A stretch of DNA of 64,000 nt from Sphingobacterium wenxiniae (lineage in GTDB: Bacteria > Bacteroidota > Bacteroidia > Sphingobacteriales > Sphingobacteriaceae), in NCBI RefSeq assembly GCF_900116225.1, contig NZ_FOZZ01000004.1, forward strand, positions 124,001-188,000. Reading direction: 5' to 3'. A model generated the notes under the pieces. The model was not told the DNA's origin and made no database searches. It saw nothing but the letters and a program-made list of their open reading frames with translations. The translations under genes were made by a program, and so were the position numbers. Shown here piece by piece: positions 42,101-50,689 of this stretch (its first letter is position 1; each line of letters begins with the position of its first letter).

Positions 42101-43435
42101 CTATTTAATTATCGTTCCGTACAAATCGAAATCTTCTGCACGGTCGACCTGCACCTGCACAAAATCCCCTACTCGAGCATAGTTAACTTTTGCATCCAAT
42201 ACCACCTCATTGTCCACTTCAGGTGAATCGTATTCTGTACGTCCAATAAAATAATCACCATCCACTCTATCCACCAAAACCTTGTACGTTTTACCAACTT
42301 TGGTCTGGTTGATATCATATGAAATACCTTGTTGCACCTCCATAATGGCTTCTACCCTTTGCTCTTTTACTTCGTCTGGCACATCATCGGCCAACGAGTG
42401 CGCATGGGTTTTTTCTTCATGCGAATAGGTAAAACAGCCCAAACGGTCAAAACGGGTTTCTTCCACCCATTCCAACATTTCGTTGTAGTCCTGTTCTGTC
42501 TCTCCTGGATAGCCACAGATCAGCGTTGTACGCAAGGCTATATCAGGCACTTTGTCCCGGATTTGGTTTACCAAATCAATCTGTTTCTGCTTTGTCGTTC
42601 CACGGCGCATAGAACGCAACATATTATCCGAGATATGTTGCAACGGCATATCTAAGTAGTTACAGATACTAGCGCGTTCGTTCATGGCATCCAAAATATC
42701 CATTGGGAAACCAGAAGGATATGCATACTGCAAACGAATCCATTCTATCCCATCCACATCCGATAAGTGGCGCAATAAATCCGACAGATTACGTTTCCCG
42801 TAAATATCTAACCCATAATAAGTAAGGTCTTGTGCAATAAGGATAAGCTCCTTAGTACCGTTAGCCGCCAAGAACTTCGCTTCCTTCACCAGGTCATCAA
42901 TGGATTTAGAAACATGTTTCCCACGCATGATAGGAATAGCACAGAAAGAACATGGTCGGTTACATCCTTCTGCAATTTTAAAGTACGCAAAGTGAGAAGG
43001 GGTTGTCAATAGGCGCTCGCCCAAAAGCTCGTGCTTATAGTTTGCACCGATAGTAGAAAGCAGTTCTGGCAAATCATTTGTACCAAAAAAGGCATCCACA
43101 TTGCTTATCTCCGCTTGCAGCTCGGGTTTGTAGCGTTCCGAAAGACAGCCTGTCACTATAACCCTGTTTACCTTACCTTGCTCCTTTAATTCGGAATATT
43201 GCAGAATCGTATCGATAGACTCCTGCTTGGCGTTATCGATAAAACCGCAGGTATTGATTACAACGATGTCATTCGCTTGGATATTGGAAGCCTCGTGTAC
43301 TACCTCCATTTGATTGCCCTTCAATTGCCCCATCAGCACCTCGGAATCGTGGACATTCTTTGAACACCCTAAGGTCACGACATTCACCCGTGGCTTGCTC
43401 GATTCAGGAGCAATCTTAGCATATTTTGTTTTCAT
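42101..43435 (-). CDS. rimO: Ribosomal protein S12 methylthiotransferase RimO
   Basis: A 444-residue radical-SAM enzyme that adds a methylthio group to the conserved Asp of ribosomal protein S12. The N-terminal UPF0004 domain contains TLGCSKNVHDSE and further cysteines (INTCGF, VTGCLSERY) for the second iron-sulfur cluster. The radical-SAM motif is EGCNRPCSFCAIPIMRG near residue 155. TRAM follows at the C-terminus (VDRVDGDYFIGRTEYDSPEVD). Start 3 bases after ftsY, so the two form an operon ending in the terminator at 42060. Confidence 0.96.
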   Translation of the reverse strand: MKTKYAKIAPESSKPRVNVVTLGCSKNVHDSEVLMGQLKGNQMEVVHEASNIQANDIVVINTCGFIDNAKQESIDTILQYSELKEQGKVNRVIVTGCLSERYKPELQAEISNVDAFFGTNDLPELLSTIGANYKHELLGERLLTTPSHFAYFKIAEGCNRPCSFCAIPIMRGKHVSKSIDDLVKEAKFLAANGTKELILIAQDLTYYGLDIYGKRNLSDLLRHLSDVDGIEWIRLQYAYPSGFPMDILDAMNERASICNYLDMPLQHISDNMLRSMRRGTTKQKQIDLVNQIRDKVPDIALRTTLICGYPGETEQDYNEMLEWVEETRFDRLGCFTYSHEEKTHAHSLADDVPDEVKEQRVEAIMEVQQGISYDINQTKVGKTYKVLVDRVDGDYFIGRTEYDSPEVDNEVVLDAKVNYARVGDFVQVQVDRAEDFDLYGTIIK

Positions 43436-43438
43436 ATT

Positions 43439-44401
43439 TTACTTAAATAAACTATCCACAAAGTCCTTTTTATTGAACAATTGTAGATCTCCAATCTTCT
43501 CCCCCACACCAATGTATTTCACGGGAATTTTAAATTGATCCGATATACCGATCGCGACTCCACCTTTCGCTGTACCATCTAATTTCGTTAAAGCCAAGGC
43601 GTTGACATCTGTAGCTTGCGTGAACTGTGTAGCTTGCTCAATAGCGTTTTGACCAGTAGAGGCATCCAATACCAACAGAATTTCATGCGGAGCATCGGGA
43701 ACAACCTTCTGCATAACATTTTTAATCTTGGTCAATTCGTTCATTAAGCCCACTTTATTATGTAAACGTCCTGCCGTATCGATAATAGCAACATCATCTC
43801 CATTGGCAACAGCCGACTTTACCGTATCAAAGGCAACAGATGCAGGATCAGAGCCCATGGGTTGCGCGACAACACGCACACCAACACGCTCGCCCCAAAG
43901 CTGAATCTGGTCAACTGCGGCCGCTCTAAACGTATCGGCAGCACCTAAAACAACTTTATTTCCTGCCTCCTTCAACTGATGGGCAAGTTTTCCGATGGTT
44001 GTGGTTTTTCCAACGCCATTTACACCGACAACCATAATCACATAAGGTTTATGGTTACCGTATTCGAAATTTTCGAAGTCGTTGCTGTTATTTTCAGCCA
44101 AAAGCTCCTGAATTTCCTCTTTGAGTAAGCGGTTCAAATCATCTGTACCGACATACTTATCCCGAGCCACACGCTGCTGAATGCGGTCGACAATCTTCAA
44201 AGTCGTGGTTACCCCAACATCCGAAGTGACCAAAACTTCCTCAAGGTTGTCCAACACTTCGTCGTCGATAGTCGACTTCCCCACAACGGCTTTAGTAATC
44301 TTCGAGAGAAAGCCTTCCTTGGTTTTCTCCAAACCTTTGTCTAAAGCCTCCTGTGTTTCTGGTGCTTCCTGTTTTTTCTTGAAAAAATCGAATAATCCCA
44401 T
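43439..44401 (-). CDS. ftsY: Signal recognition particle receptor FtsY
   Basis: A 320-residue SRP-receptor GTPase that docks ribosome-SRP complexes at the membrane. A short amphipathic start (MGLFDFFKKKQE) replaces the long acidic A-domain of E. coli, as is usual in Bacteroidota. The NG domain has VVGVNGVGKTTTIGKLA (P-loop), DTFRAAAVDQIQLW, DTAGRLHNK and LTKLDGTAKGG, and ends in FNKKDFVDSLFK. It precedes rimO by 3 bases. Confidence 0.97.
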   Translation of the reverse strand: MGLFDFFKKKQEAPETQEALDKGLEKTKEGFLSKITKAVVGKSTIDDEVLDNLEEVLVTSDVGVTTTLKIVDRIQQRVARDKYVGTDDLNRLLKEEIQELLAENNSNDFENFEYGNHKPYVIMVVGVNGVGKTTTIGKLAHQLKEAGNKVVLGAADTFRAAAVDQIQLWGERVGVRVVAQPMGSDPASVAFDTVKSAVANGDDVAIIDTAGRLHNKVGLMNELTKIKNVMQKVVPDAPHEILLVLDASTGQNAIEQATQFTQATDVNALALTKLDGTAKGGVAIGISDQFKIPVKYIGVGEKIGDLQLFNKKDFVDSLFK

Positions 44402-44500
44402 AGTAGTATTGCGTACTTAATATTGCGTATTGAGATTTAGAATTATGCAGAAACCTGTTAACTGCCAATTTTCCACTATCCTTAATTTCCAAATATACCA

Positions 44501-44536
44501 AAAAAGCCCTTTCGGCAGATACCAAAACGGCTTTTT
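44501..44536 (-). terminator. Terminator after the ribosomal-protein gene cluster
   Basis: AAAAAGCC pairs with GGCTTTTT, with further inner pairing (TTT/AAA and GG/CC separated by single mismatches) and a T-run on the minus strand. It lies between the DUF4295 gene and ftsY. The spacer next to it also has TATTGCGTA twice (44407-44415 and 44421-44429). Confidence 0.6.
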
Positions 44537-44569
44537 ATATTTTAAAAAAAGGAATATTTCCGGCGTAGC

Positions 44570-44731
44570 TTATTTAGAAGCTGCTGCCAAAACTTCTTTC
44601 ACGTTATCATTGTGAACCATACTCTCTTTGAAAGTATAGGCGCCAGTTTTTGCAGATTTAGTGGTAATGATAACTTTTGTAAACTCTTTACCACCCCCTT
44701 TTTGTAACGATGCAACTGCTTTCTTTGCCAT
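44570..44731 (-). CDS. DUF4295 family small basic protein
   Basis: A 53-residue protein, MAKKAVASLQKGGGKEF at the start and VKEVLAAASK at the end. DUF4295 proteins are encoded next to rpmG and rpmB throughout Bacteroidota and are thought to be ribosome-associated, although no reaction is known. Lysine-rich composition (10 of 53) and the tight placement 43 bases after rpmG agree with that. Confidence 0.88.
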   Translation of the reverse strand: MAKKAVASLQKGGGKEFTKVIITTKSAKTGAYTFKESMVHNDNVKEVLAAASK

Positions 44732-44774
44732 TGTATTATATTTTTAAGTGAGCCTAAAAAAGCCCAAAGGTTAA

Positions 44775-44957
44775 CTATTTAATTTCTTTGTGAACAGTTA
44801 CTTTTCTCAATACAGGATTGAATTTTTTCAATTCCAAACGCTCTGTAGTGTTTTTCTTGTTCTTCGTAGTGATATAACGAGACATGCCCGGAAGACCACT
44901 TTCTTTGTGCTCAGTACATTCTAAGATTACCTGTACTCTATTTCCTTTTTTAGCCAT
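44775..44957 (-). CDS. rpmG: 50S ribosomal protein L33
   Basis: A 60-residue ribosomal protein: [40 protein letters not shown] and [14 protein letters not shown] follow the L33 pattern. Only one Cys remains in the N-terminal region, so this is the zinc-free (C-minus) form. Between rpmB and the DUF4295 gene, as is standard in the phylum. Confidence 0.96.
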   Translation of the reverse strand: MAKKGNRVQVILECTEHKESGLPGMSRYITTKNKKNTTERLELKKFNPVLRKVTVHKEIK

Positions 44958-45027
44958 TGTTTTACTGTATTATAATCCGTCAATCGACGAATCAGATTTC
45001 ATGAATATTTGATAACAGGCAGTTCTA

Positions 45028-45261
45028 TTAAATAGATCCTTTTTGGACAAATTTATTGATTACTGCTGTAATACCGTTCTTGTTGATAGTTTTAATCGCT
45101 GAAGTAGAAACTTTCAATGTAATCCAACGATCTTCTTCTGGAATGTAAAAACGTTTAGTCTGTAAATTTGGGTAAAATTTACGCTTAGTCTTAACGTTTG
45201 AGTGCGAAACGTTGTTTCCTTTTAATGCCGCCTTGCCTGTTAAATCACAAATTCTTGACAT
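45028..45261 (-). CDS. rpmB: 50S ribosomal protein L28
   Basis: A 77-residue ribosomal protein: MSRICDLTGKAALKGNNVSH (typical start with VSHSNVKTKR), FYPNLQTKRFYIPEEDRWI and LKVSTSAIKTINKNGI. It is the first gene of the rpmB-rpmG-DUF4295 cluster. The 242-base divergent gap to recO should hold its promoter; no confident box was found. Confidence 0.96.
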   Translation of the reverse strand: MSRICDLTGKAALKGNNVSHSNVKTKRKFYPNLQTKRFYIPEEDRWITLKVSTSAIKTINKNGITAVINKFVQKGSI

Positions 45262-45503
45262 GATATTTGATTTTTAATGTTGTCTGTTCTCTCTTAACCT
45301 CTTTTCACAAAGAGTTTGCAAATATCCATATTACTTTTGGGAATTGCAAGGAAAGAAAAGAATAATTTTAAAATTTTAGGAAACTCCTTGCGCGAATACT
45401 GCAAAAATAGGTTTTTTGAAGCTATAGCACTACCACACACAGCAATATAGTTTTCAACAATTAACATTTTTCCCCTTTTTCAAACGGATGATTACCTTTG
45501 TGC

Positions 45504-46229
45504 ATGCTCCACAAAACCAAAGGTATTGCACTCAAAATGACCAGCTACTCGGAGAGTAGTATCGTCGTCCATATTTTTACTGAAGCTTTCGGTATGCAAT
45601 CCTATCTAATAAATGGAGCAAAAAAACCGAAGGCCAAATTATCTGCCAACCTTTTCCAGCCTTTGCATCCCTTGGAGCTGGTTGTATACCATAAGGACAC
45701 CAACAACTTGCAGCGCATTAAGGAAGCGCAACAATACCCTCCATTACGCACTATTCCTCTGGATATTGTAAAAAGCTCGGTGGCCATATTTATCAACGAG
45801 GTGCTGTATAAAGTCTTCAAGCAACAATCGCCCGATCCTCATTTGTTCCATTTTGTACAGCAATCTATCCTTTGGCTGGACGAAAGCCAGACTAATATAG
45901 CCAATTTTCACTTGGTCTTTTTAATCAAACTGAGCCGTTTTTTGGGTTTTCTTCCTTTACAGCACCACGGGAGAGCACTTTCCTACTTCAATCTTTTAGA
46001 CGGTGTTTTTACAAATACGCTTCCTGCGCATACCCATGTTTTGCAAGAGCCGCACACCTCTCTGTTCCAAAACCTTATGCAGGTATCCTTCCAAGACGCC
46101 TCATCTGTCAAGATTAACGCCGAGGATAGGAAGATACTATTGGAAAAGGTTATTGAATTCTACCGTTTACACACCGAGAATTTTGGGCAGCCAAACTCCC
46201 TCTATATATTAGAAGAAATTTTTCATTGA
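45504..46229 (+). CDS. recO: DNA repair protein RecO
   Basis: A 241-residue recombination mediator that helps load RecA on SSB-coated DNA with RecR. The N-terminal OB fold shows LHKTKGIALKMTSYSESSIVVHIFTEAFG, then a helical domain (FINEVLYKVFKQ, LFHFVQQSILWLDES). The C-terminal Cys4 zinc motif of many RecO proteins is absent. The ATG at 45504 is chosen over an upstream TTG at 45498. A TAnnTTTG box (TACCTTTG, 45493-45500) sits only 3 bases before this ATG, so a leaderless message is possible if it is real. The end overlaps the convergent pseudouridine synthase by 7 bases. Confidence 0.92.
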   Translation: MLHKTKGIALKMTSYSESSIVVHIFTEAFGMQSYLINGAKKPKAKLSANLFQPLHPLELVVYHKDTNNLQRIKEAQQYPPLRTIPLDIVKSSVAIFINEVLYKVFKQQSPDPHLFHFVQQSILWLDESQTNIANFHLVFLIKLSRFLGFLPLQHHGRALSYFNLLDGVFTNTLPAHTHVLQEPHTSLFQNLMQVSFQDASSVKINAEDRKILLEKVIEFYRLHTENFGQPNSLYILEEIFH

Positions 46230-46906
46230 TGTATCCCCAAAATTTCCATTACTCGGGTAAACTCAGGTTGTAAAGGTGCTTCAATCTCCACTTTTTGCTC
46301 TGTTGAAGGATGGTCAAAGACCAATTTCTTAGCATGTAACATCATAGTATCCATACCAAAATGTTCTTTCCAGAATTTATTCTGTTTATTGCATCCATGA
46401 GGTCTATCGGCAATAATCGGATGGAAAATATGGGCAAAATGTTTCCGAATCTGGTGCATCCGTCCGGTCTCGGGCTGCACTTCCACTAAAGAATAACGAG
46501 CCGTGGGGAATTTACCAAAGGACACCGGAATCTCAGCCTGCGCTATGGTTCTATAATGCGTAACCGCCTCCTGTAACGTTCCGTTTTCCTTCTGCAAAGG
46601 ATAATCAATAGTGCCCTCACCTTCGGTAAAACCACGAACAATAGCCCAATATGTCTTGCACGTTTGCTTTTCCGCAAACATAGTCTGTGCAAGGCCATCC
46701 ATTTCTTTGCTTAAGGCAAAGAGCAGCACCCCGGCAGTCTTTCGGTCCAATCGATGGGACGGGTATACGGTCTGCTGGATTTGGTCACGCAAGAGTTGAA
46801 GGGCAAACTCCGATGTGTCTGCAGCAATCGACGAACGATGCACCAAAAGCCCATGTGGTTTATTAATAGCAATAAGCTCGTCATCCCGATATAAAATGTC
46901 GAGCAT
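46223..46906 (-). CDS. truC: RluA-family tRNA pseudouridine synthase, TruC-like
   Basis: A 227-residue single-domain pseudouridine synthase. It contains the catalytic-Asp motif SHRLDRKTAGVLLFA and the C-terminal PETGRMHQIRKHFAHIFHPI with DRPHGCNKQNKFW, which is the TruC pattern (modification of tRNA position 65). No S4 domain. Its ATG overlaps the stop of the DUF4359 gene by one base (TAATG), so translation is probably coupled. Confidence 0.85.
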   Translation of the reverse strand: MLDILYRDDELIAINKPHGLLVHRSSIAADTSEFALQLLRDQIQQTVYPSHRLDRKTAGVLLFALSKEMDGLAQTMFAEKQTCKTYWAIVRGFTEGEGTIDYPLQKENGTLQEAVTHYRTIAQAEIPVSFGKFPTARYSLVEVQPETGRMHQIRKHFAHIFHPIIADRPHGCNKQNKFWKEHFGMDTMMLHAKKLVFDHPSTEQKVEIEAPLQPEFTRVMEILGIHQ

Positions 46907-47274
46907 TATAGGGTCTTGATTTTTTCTACAATTTCTGAAGCCTTTTCATCCATTTTGGGACTGAGCCAGATGTACTTAAAAGCTCCCCCTCCAATGATAT
47001 TCTCCTCTCCGTTCCACCGTATCTTTGTCAGGGAGAATAGGTAGTAGTTCTCTACCTTTACATGCGTTTGCACAAATTGATCTACCAAGGTATATCCAAA
47101 AAGCTGCATGCCGAAATCGACGATTTCTTTGTTCTTGTCTCCGCTTTCCTGACGCAATAGCTGGGCAGCCTTTTCTTTTATCGCTTCCTCATGCTGTTCT
47201 TGCTTAGGGTTGGTGAAAACAGCAATGAGCATCAGAACAATGATGGTCAAAGCAAAAATTCTTGTTTTACTCAT
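46906..47274 (-). CDS. DUF4359 family protein
   Basis: A 122-residue protein with an N-terminal membrane helix or uncleaved signal (TRIFALTIIVLMLIAVFT) and the DUF4359 body: TNPKQEQHEEAIKEK, NYYLFSLTKIRWNGEENIIGGGAFKYIWL. Function unknown. The start at 47274 is preferred; an in-frame ATG lies 9 bases upstream. It lies in a tight series SIMPL - DUF4112 - DUF4359 - TruC. Confidence 0.8.
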   Translation of the reverse strand: MSKTRIFALTIIVLMLIAVFTNPKQEQHEEAIKEKAAQLLRQESGDKNKEIVDFGMQLFGYTLVDQFVQTHVKVENYYLFSLTKIRWNGEENIIGGGAFKYIWLSPKMDEKASEIVEKIKTL

Positions 47275-47319
47275 AGTGTGCAAAAATAAGGTAAATGGGC
47301 AAAATTATCCTCTCTTGAC

Positions 47320-47796
47320 TTAAAATAGCTGTATAATCCATTCACCAAATCGCCACAGACCATACAGCAATAGAACGCAAAGAAGCAATAAGCCCAAAAA
47401 CAGGCCCAATAATATGCCTTTGGCGCTACCTTGATGTTTTCCTTCATAATAATGCGACCGTAGTAGCTCAACATTTCGTTGGTTGGCTTTCGAGAAAAAG
47501 TCAAAGATATTACCGAGGATAGGAATACTTCCCACTATAGCGTCCACCATGACATTCAACAGCATTTTGACCGCTACTTTAGAGCTTGCCCCATTACGGA
47601 ACATCACCAAAACCAGAACAATCGAAATAGCAAAACTTAGTGTTTGCCCAATAATGGGAAAGAAGTTTAAGATAGGGTCCAGACCGAAACGGAAATTTCC
47701 AATCTTAAACTTGCCATCCATAAGGTTGGCAAGTCTAATGACCCACTTAAAATCTTTATCTATGCGATCCCTGGGAGAAAGAGGAGTTGTATCCAT
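47320..47796 (-). CDS. DUF4112 family membrane protein
   Basis: A 158-residue protein with three hydrophobic segments and the DUF4112 landmarks RLANLMDGKFKIGNFRFGLDPILNFFPIIGQ and VDAIVGSIPILGNIFDFFSKANQRNVELL. The FGLDP...PIIG and VGSIPILGN pairs are the defining motifs of the family, whose function is unknown. It starts 4 bases after the SIMPL gene. Confidence 0.88.
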   Translation of the reverse strand: MDTTPLSPRDRIDKDFKWVIRLANLMDGKFKIGNFRFGLDPILNFFPIIGQTLSFAISIVLVLVMFRNGASSKVAVKMLLNVMVDAIVGSIPILGNIFDFFSKANQRNVELLRSHYYEGKHQGSAKGILLGLFLGLLLLCVLLLYGLWRFGEWIIQLF

Positions 47797-47800
47797 CTAT

Positions 47801-48529
47801 TTATTGAAGTTCAAAAACCCCGTCAATATTACAAGTCAACTTTATTGGTTTGACACTAATATCCAAGTCAGGGGCTGCTCCAGAAGCGTCCGCAGACTGC
47901 AATTCTACTTTAGCCATCGTTGCATACATTCGTGGTGAGGGCATAATGTCATTCCAGCCAAAGGAACTGTTATCATTTATAACTAATACTTTACCGATTT
48001 TATCCCCTGTCGCAGATGCAATAATCTCCGCATTGGTACGAGCATCCTGTACCGCTGCAACCTTTAGTTCTTTTTCAATTTCACGCTTTTGCGAATGGTC
48101 GTATCCATTGATGGATGTATTCTGTAAGCCTTTGGCGTCCACCTTATCTAACATTGTGTTCAAGCCGTTTAGGTTTGTTACTTTAATACGAAATTGCTTC
48201 GCTTGCAAAAGCTCATTGTTACCTTTTTTCTTTGTATCGTAGTTATAGCTATAAATATTCTGGATGGTAAAATCTTCTTTCTTCACCCCAGCTGCCATAG
48301 CCGCATCAAAAAGCTGTTTTTCCAATGTTTCTATTGTTACTTTTTTCTTTGTGTTACCATCCACAAAATACTCCCGCAAGGAAATGGAAAGATAGACAAT
48401 ATCCGGTGTTACTTCTCGCTCAGCGTATCCGCGAGTAGAAACTTTTCTGCTGAATTCATAAGAATTGGATTGTGCATTTACCATAGATAACGTTGATATG
48501 GCGATTAAAAATAAAATTAATTTCTTCAT
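47801..48529 (-). CDS. SIMPL (DUF541) domain periplasmic protein
   Basis: A 242-residue exported protein (signal ends MVNAQ). The SIMPL/DUF541 domain shows VSTRGYAEREVTPDIVYLSISLREYF, KKEDFTIQNIYSYNYDTKKKG and VQDARTNAEIIASATGDKIGKVLVIND. Related proteins (BP26, YggE) form channel-like oligomers and have been linked to oxidative stress tolerance; the precise role is not settled. First gene of the DUF4112-DUF4359-TruC series. Confidence 0.9.
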   Translation of the reverse strand: MKKLILFLIAISTLSMVNAQSNSYEFSRKVSTRGYAEREVTPDIVYLSISLREYFVDGNTKKKVTIETLEKQLFDAAMAAGVKKEDFTIQNIYSYNYDTKKKGNNELLQAKQFRIKVTNLNGLNTMLDKVDAKGLQNTSINGYDHSQKREIEKELKVAAVQDARTNAEIIASATGDKIGKVLVINDNSSFGWNDIMPSPRMYATMAKVELQSADASGAAPDLDISVKPIKLTCNIDGVFELQ

Positions 48530-48685
48530 GTTTTTATTTTTCTAATACTGTATATAATACCCTTATGTGTTTGATTTGTTTGACCTTCCTTGCACATTTT
48601 CGTTTAATTATTTTAAAAATAAAAACCTTAGGTTCGAAAAATTATCCATACCTTTATAAATAATACAAATTAATACAATACAAAA

Positions 48686-48877
48686 ATGCAAGAAGGCGTA
48701 GTAAAATTCTTTAATGAAACCAAAGGTTTCGGTTTCATTATCCCTAATTCTGGCGAAAGCGAAATTTTCGTTCACGTATCAGGATTGGTAGACAAAGTTC
48801 GTGAGAACGATCATGTTTCTTACGAAGTTGAACAAGGCCGTAAAGGTCTTAATGCGGTAAATGTAAAACTTATCTAA
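48686..48877 (+). CDS. Cold-shock domain protein
   Basis: A 63-residue CspA-like protein. Both RNA-binding motifs are intact: RNP1 KGFGFI and RNP2 EIFVHVSG. These proteins bind single-stranded nucleic acids and melt RNA structure. The 156-base upstream gap is AT-rich and may contain a long 5' leader, as in many cold-shock messages. Monocistronic, with a strong terminator 26 bases past the stop. Confidence 0.95.
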   Translation: MQEGVVKFFNETKGFGFIIPNSGESEIFVHVSGLVDKVRENDHVSYEVEQGRKGLNAVNVKLI

Positions 48878-48902
48878 TACAGATTTAATATATTTATTGT
48901 AG

Positions 48903-48932
48903 AAAAGCCGGATCTTAGATCCGGCTTTTTTA
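48903..48932 (+). terminator. Terminator of the cold-shock gene
   Basis: A 12-bp perfect stem (AAAAGCCGGATC and complement) with TTA loop ends in a T-run on the plus strand. Confidence 0.93.
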
Positions 48933-49002
48933 TTGGGCTTCTATCGAATACACAAATTGAAATTATCATAAAGAAGAACTCTAAATATGCTCTTTTTTTG
49001 CG

Positions 49003-49010
49003 TAATTTTG
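49003..49010 (+). promoter_or_regulatory. Bacteroidota -7 box before gcvT
   Basis: TAATTTTG fits the TAnnTTTG element 25 bases before the gcvT ATG. No clear -33 partner at the usual distance. Confidence 0.4.
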
Positions 49011-49035
49011 AAAAAACTGATTTATCAAAATAGAT

Positions 49036-50118
49036 ATGAGTAAAAACACGGCACTCACAGAGCACCATATTGCCTTAGGTGCTAAAATGGTCCCTTTTGC
49101 AGGCTTCAACATGCCTGTACAATATTCCGGCATCAATGACGAACACGAAACCGTACGTACCGGAGTCGGTGTTTTTGATGTAAGTCACATGGGCGAGTTC
49201 ATCATTAAGGGTGAAAAAGCATTAGATTTACTTCAAAAGGTATCATCCAACGACGTTGCTAAGCTTTATGACGGAAAAGTGCAATATGGCTACTTGCCAA
49301 ATGAAGATGGTGGTATTGTAGATGACTTCTTAACATACCGGATTGACGAACAGACTTATTTTTTGGTTGTCAATGCTTCCAACATCGATAAAGATTGGGA
49401 TTGGATTTCCAAATACAATACTTATGGTGTCGAGATGAAGAACATTTCTGATCAGACTTCCTTGTTTGCCGTACAAGGCCCTAAAGCTGCCGATGCATTA
49501 CAATCTTTGACGGACATCGAGTTGGCTCCTATGGAATACTATACTTTCCAGAAAGGTACTTTTGCAGGTGTGGACAATGTATTGGTTTCTGCAACAGGCT
49601 ACACCGGCGCTGGTGGTTTTGAAATCTATGTTGCTAATGAGCATGCCCAACAGGTATGGGATGCCATCTTTGCCGCCGGCGCTGAATACGGCATCAAGCC
49701 AATAGGATTGGGCGCACGTGATACGCTTCGCTTGGAAATGGGCTTTTGTCTATATGGCAATGATATTGATGACACGACTTCTCCACTTGCCGGAGGTTTG
49801 GGCTGGGTAACCAAATTCACGAAAGACTTTGTGAACTCCGCCAACCTTAAAGCAGAGAAAGAAGCAGGCGTGAAACAGAAATTAGTCGGTTTCGAAATGA
49901 TCGACCGTGGTATCCCTCGTCACGACTATGAGATCGTGGACGCGGAAGGCAACAAAATCGGCCGCGTGACTTCCGGAACGCAATCACCAACCTTGAAAAA
50001 ATCTATTGGCTTAGGCTACGTAGATGCTGCTTTCGCTAAAGAAGGAACAGAAATCTATGTTTCTATCCGTAACCAAGCGGTGAAAGCCGTAGTGAAAAAA
50101 CCACCGTTTGTGAAATAA
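49036..50118 (+). CDS. gcvT: Glycine cleavage system T protein (aminomethyltransferase)
   Basis: A 360-residue tetrahydrofolate-dependent aminomethyltransferase; it releases ammonia and forms methylene-THF from the aminomethyl group on GcvH. Landmarks: [32 protein letters not shown], the catalytic-Asp region [52 protein letters not shown] and the [21 protein letters not shown]-terminal motif. Full length. gcvH and gcvP are not in this window, as is common in Bacteroidota. Confidence 0.97.
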   Translation: MSKNTALTEHHIALGAKMVPFAGFNMPVQYSGINDEHETVRTGVGVFDVSHMGEFIIKGEKALDLLQKVSSNDVAKLYDGKVQYGYLPNEDGGIVDDFLTYRIDEQTYFLVVNASNIDKDWDWISKYNTYGVEMKNISDQTSLFAVQGPKAADALQSLTDIELAPMEYYTFQKGTFAGVDNVLVSATGYTGAGGFEIYVANEHAQQVWDAIFAAGAEYGIKPIGLGARDTLRLEMGFCLYGNDIDDTTSPLAGGLGWVTKFTKDFVNSANLKAEKEAGVKQKLVGFEMIDRGIPRHDYEIVDAEGNKIGRVTSGTQSPTLKKSIGLGYVDAAFAKEGTEIYVSIRNQAVKAVVKKPPFVK

Positions 50119-50126
50119 TATTTCTA

Positions 50127-50158
50127 TTGTAGAGACACAATGTATTGTGTCTCTACAA
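50127..50158. repeat. Dispersed-repeat-like palindrome, also a possible terminator
   Basis: TTGTAGAGACACAAT and its exact complement ATTGTGTCTCTACAA are separated by GT, nine bases after gcvT. The core resembles the GTAGAGACGCAAT...ATTGCGTCTCTAC palindromes I recall as scattered repeats in cyanobacteria and Bacteroidota. It also lies where a bidirectional terminator for gcvT and the small membrane-protein gene would be expected. Confidence 0.6.
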
Positions 50159-50160
50159 AT

Positions 50161-50346
50161 TTATTTCTTCGTTTCCTTCCGAACTACCTTTAACAGCACC
50201 ACCTTCAAATAAACGAGCACGACCAATAGTGCAATAGAAATGAATAATACCATTTGATTACCCGTTTGGAAGGATACTATTCCGCTATATACAATAAAGG
50301 CTATTGCCAGATTCAACACGATGTTGAGGATAAAATATTTTTTCAT
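50161..50346 (-). CDS. Small two-helix membrane protein
   Basis: A 61-residue protein with two hydrophobic helices (FILNIVLNLAIAFIVYSGIV and MVLFISIALLVVLVYLKVVL) and a basic tail RKETKK. It resembles a short Sphingobacteriaceae family that I think is catalogued as DUF6358, but this is uncertain. Two bases after the next gene's stop, so the two small membrane proteins are co-transcribed. Confidence 0.6.
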   Translation of the reverse strand: MKKYFILNIVLNLAIAFIVYSGIVSFQTGNQMVLFISIALLVVLVYLKVVLLKVVRKETKK

Positions 50347-50348
50347 TG

Positions 50349-50651
50349 TTATTTATTACTTTTTGGTTTGTGCAGGACTTTCTCCCGAATGAAAAAGAAA
50401 TAGGCTATTCCTGCTATAATATTTCCAAAGATGATAAACAGGATCAGCAACATGCGCTCCATATTAGACAACTTGGGCGAGAGCATAACTTCACGAAGAA
50501 CCAAAACAACCCAGAGCAGGGATAAAAGCAAAGCGATACTGATCAGTATGTCCGCTAATGGAAAGCGTAACACCTTAAACAGTATCGCCAGTATATAAAA
50601 GCCTAAGCTGAAATAGAATGCCTGCTTTGTCTGATGCGTCAAATCCTTCAT
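50349..50651 (-). CDS. Hypothetical three-helix membrane protein
   Basis: A 100-residue protein with three hydrophobic helices (YFSLGFYILAILFKVL, ILISIALLLSLLWVVLVLREV, LLILFIIFGNIIAGIAYFFF) and a basic cytoplasmic tail. The middle helix pattern slightly recalls the GldL or PLDc_N type, without a clear assignment. It lies 38 bases after the glutamate dehydrogenase start region on the same strand, reading in tandem with it. Confidence 0.6.
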   Translation of the reverse strand: MKDLTHQTKQAFYFSLGFYILAILFKVLRFPLADILISIALLLSLLWVVLVLREVMLSPKLSNMERMLLILFIIFGNIIAGIAYFFFIREKVLHKPKSNK

Positions 50652-50689
50652 GTGACAAAGGTAGGAAATATGATCAACTTAACTTTCCA

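Noticed and set aside
44402..44436. TATTGCGTA repeat before ftsY as a regulatory site
   Set aside because: Only two imperfectly spaced copies in a low-complexity spacer; not enough to call a site.
48541..48685. Thermosensor or riboswitch in the leader of the cold-shock gene
   Set aside because: The gap is AT-rich, but no conserved cold-box or stable structure could be seen by eye.
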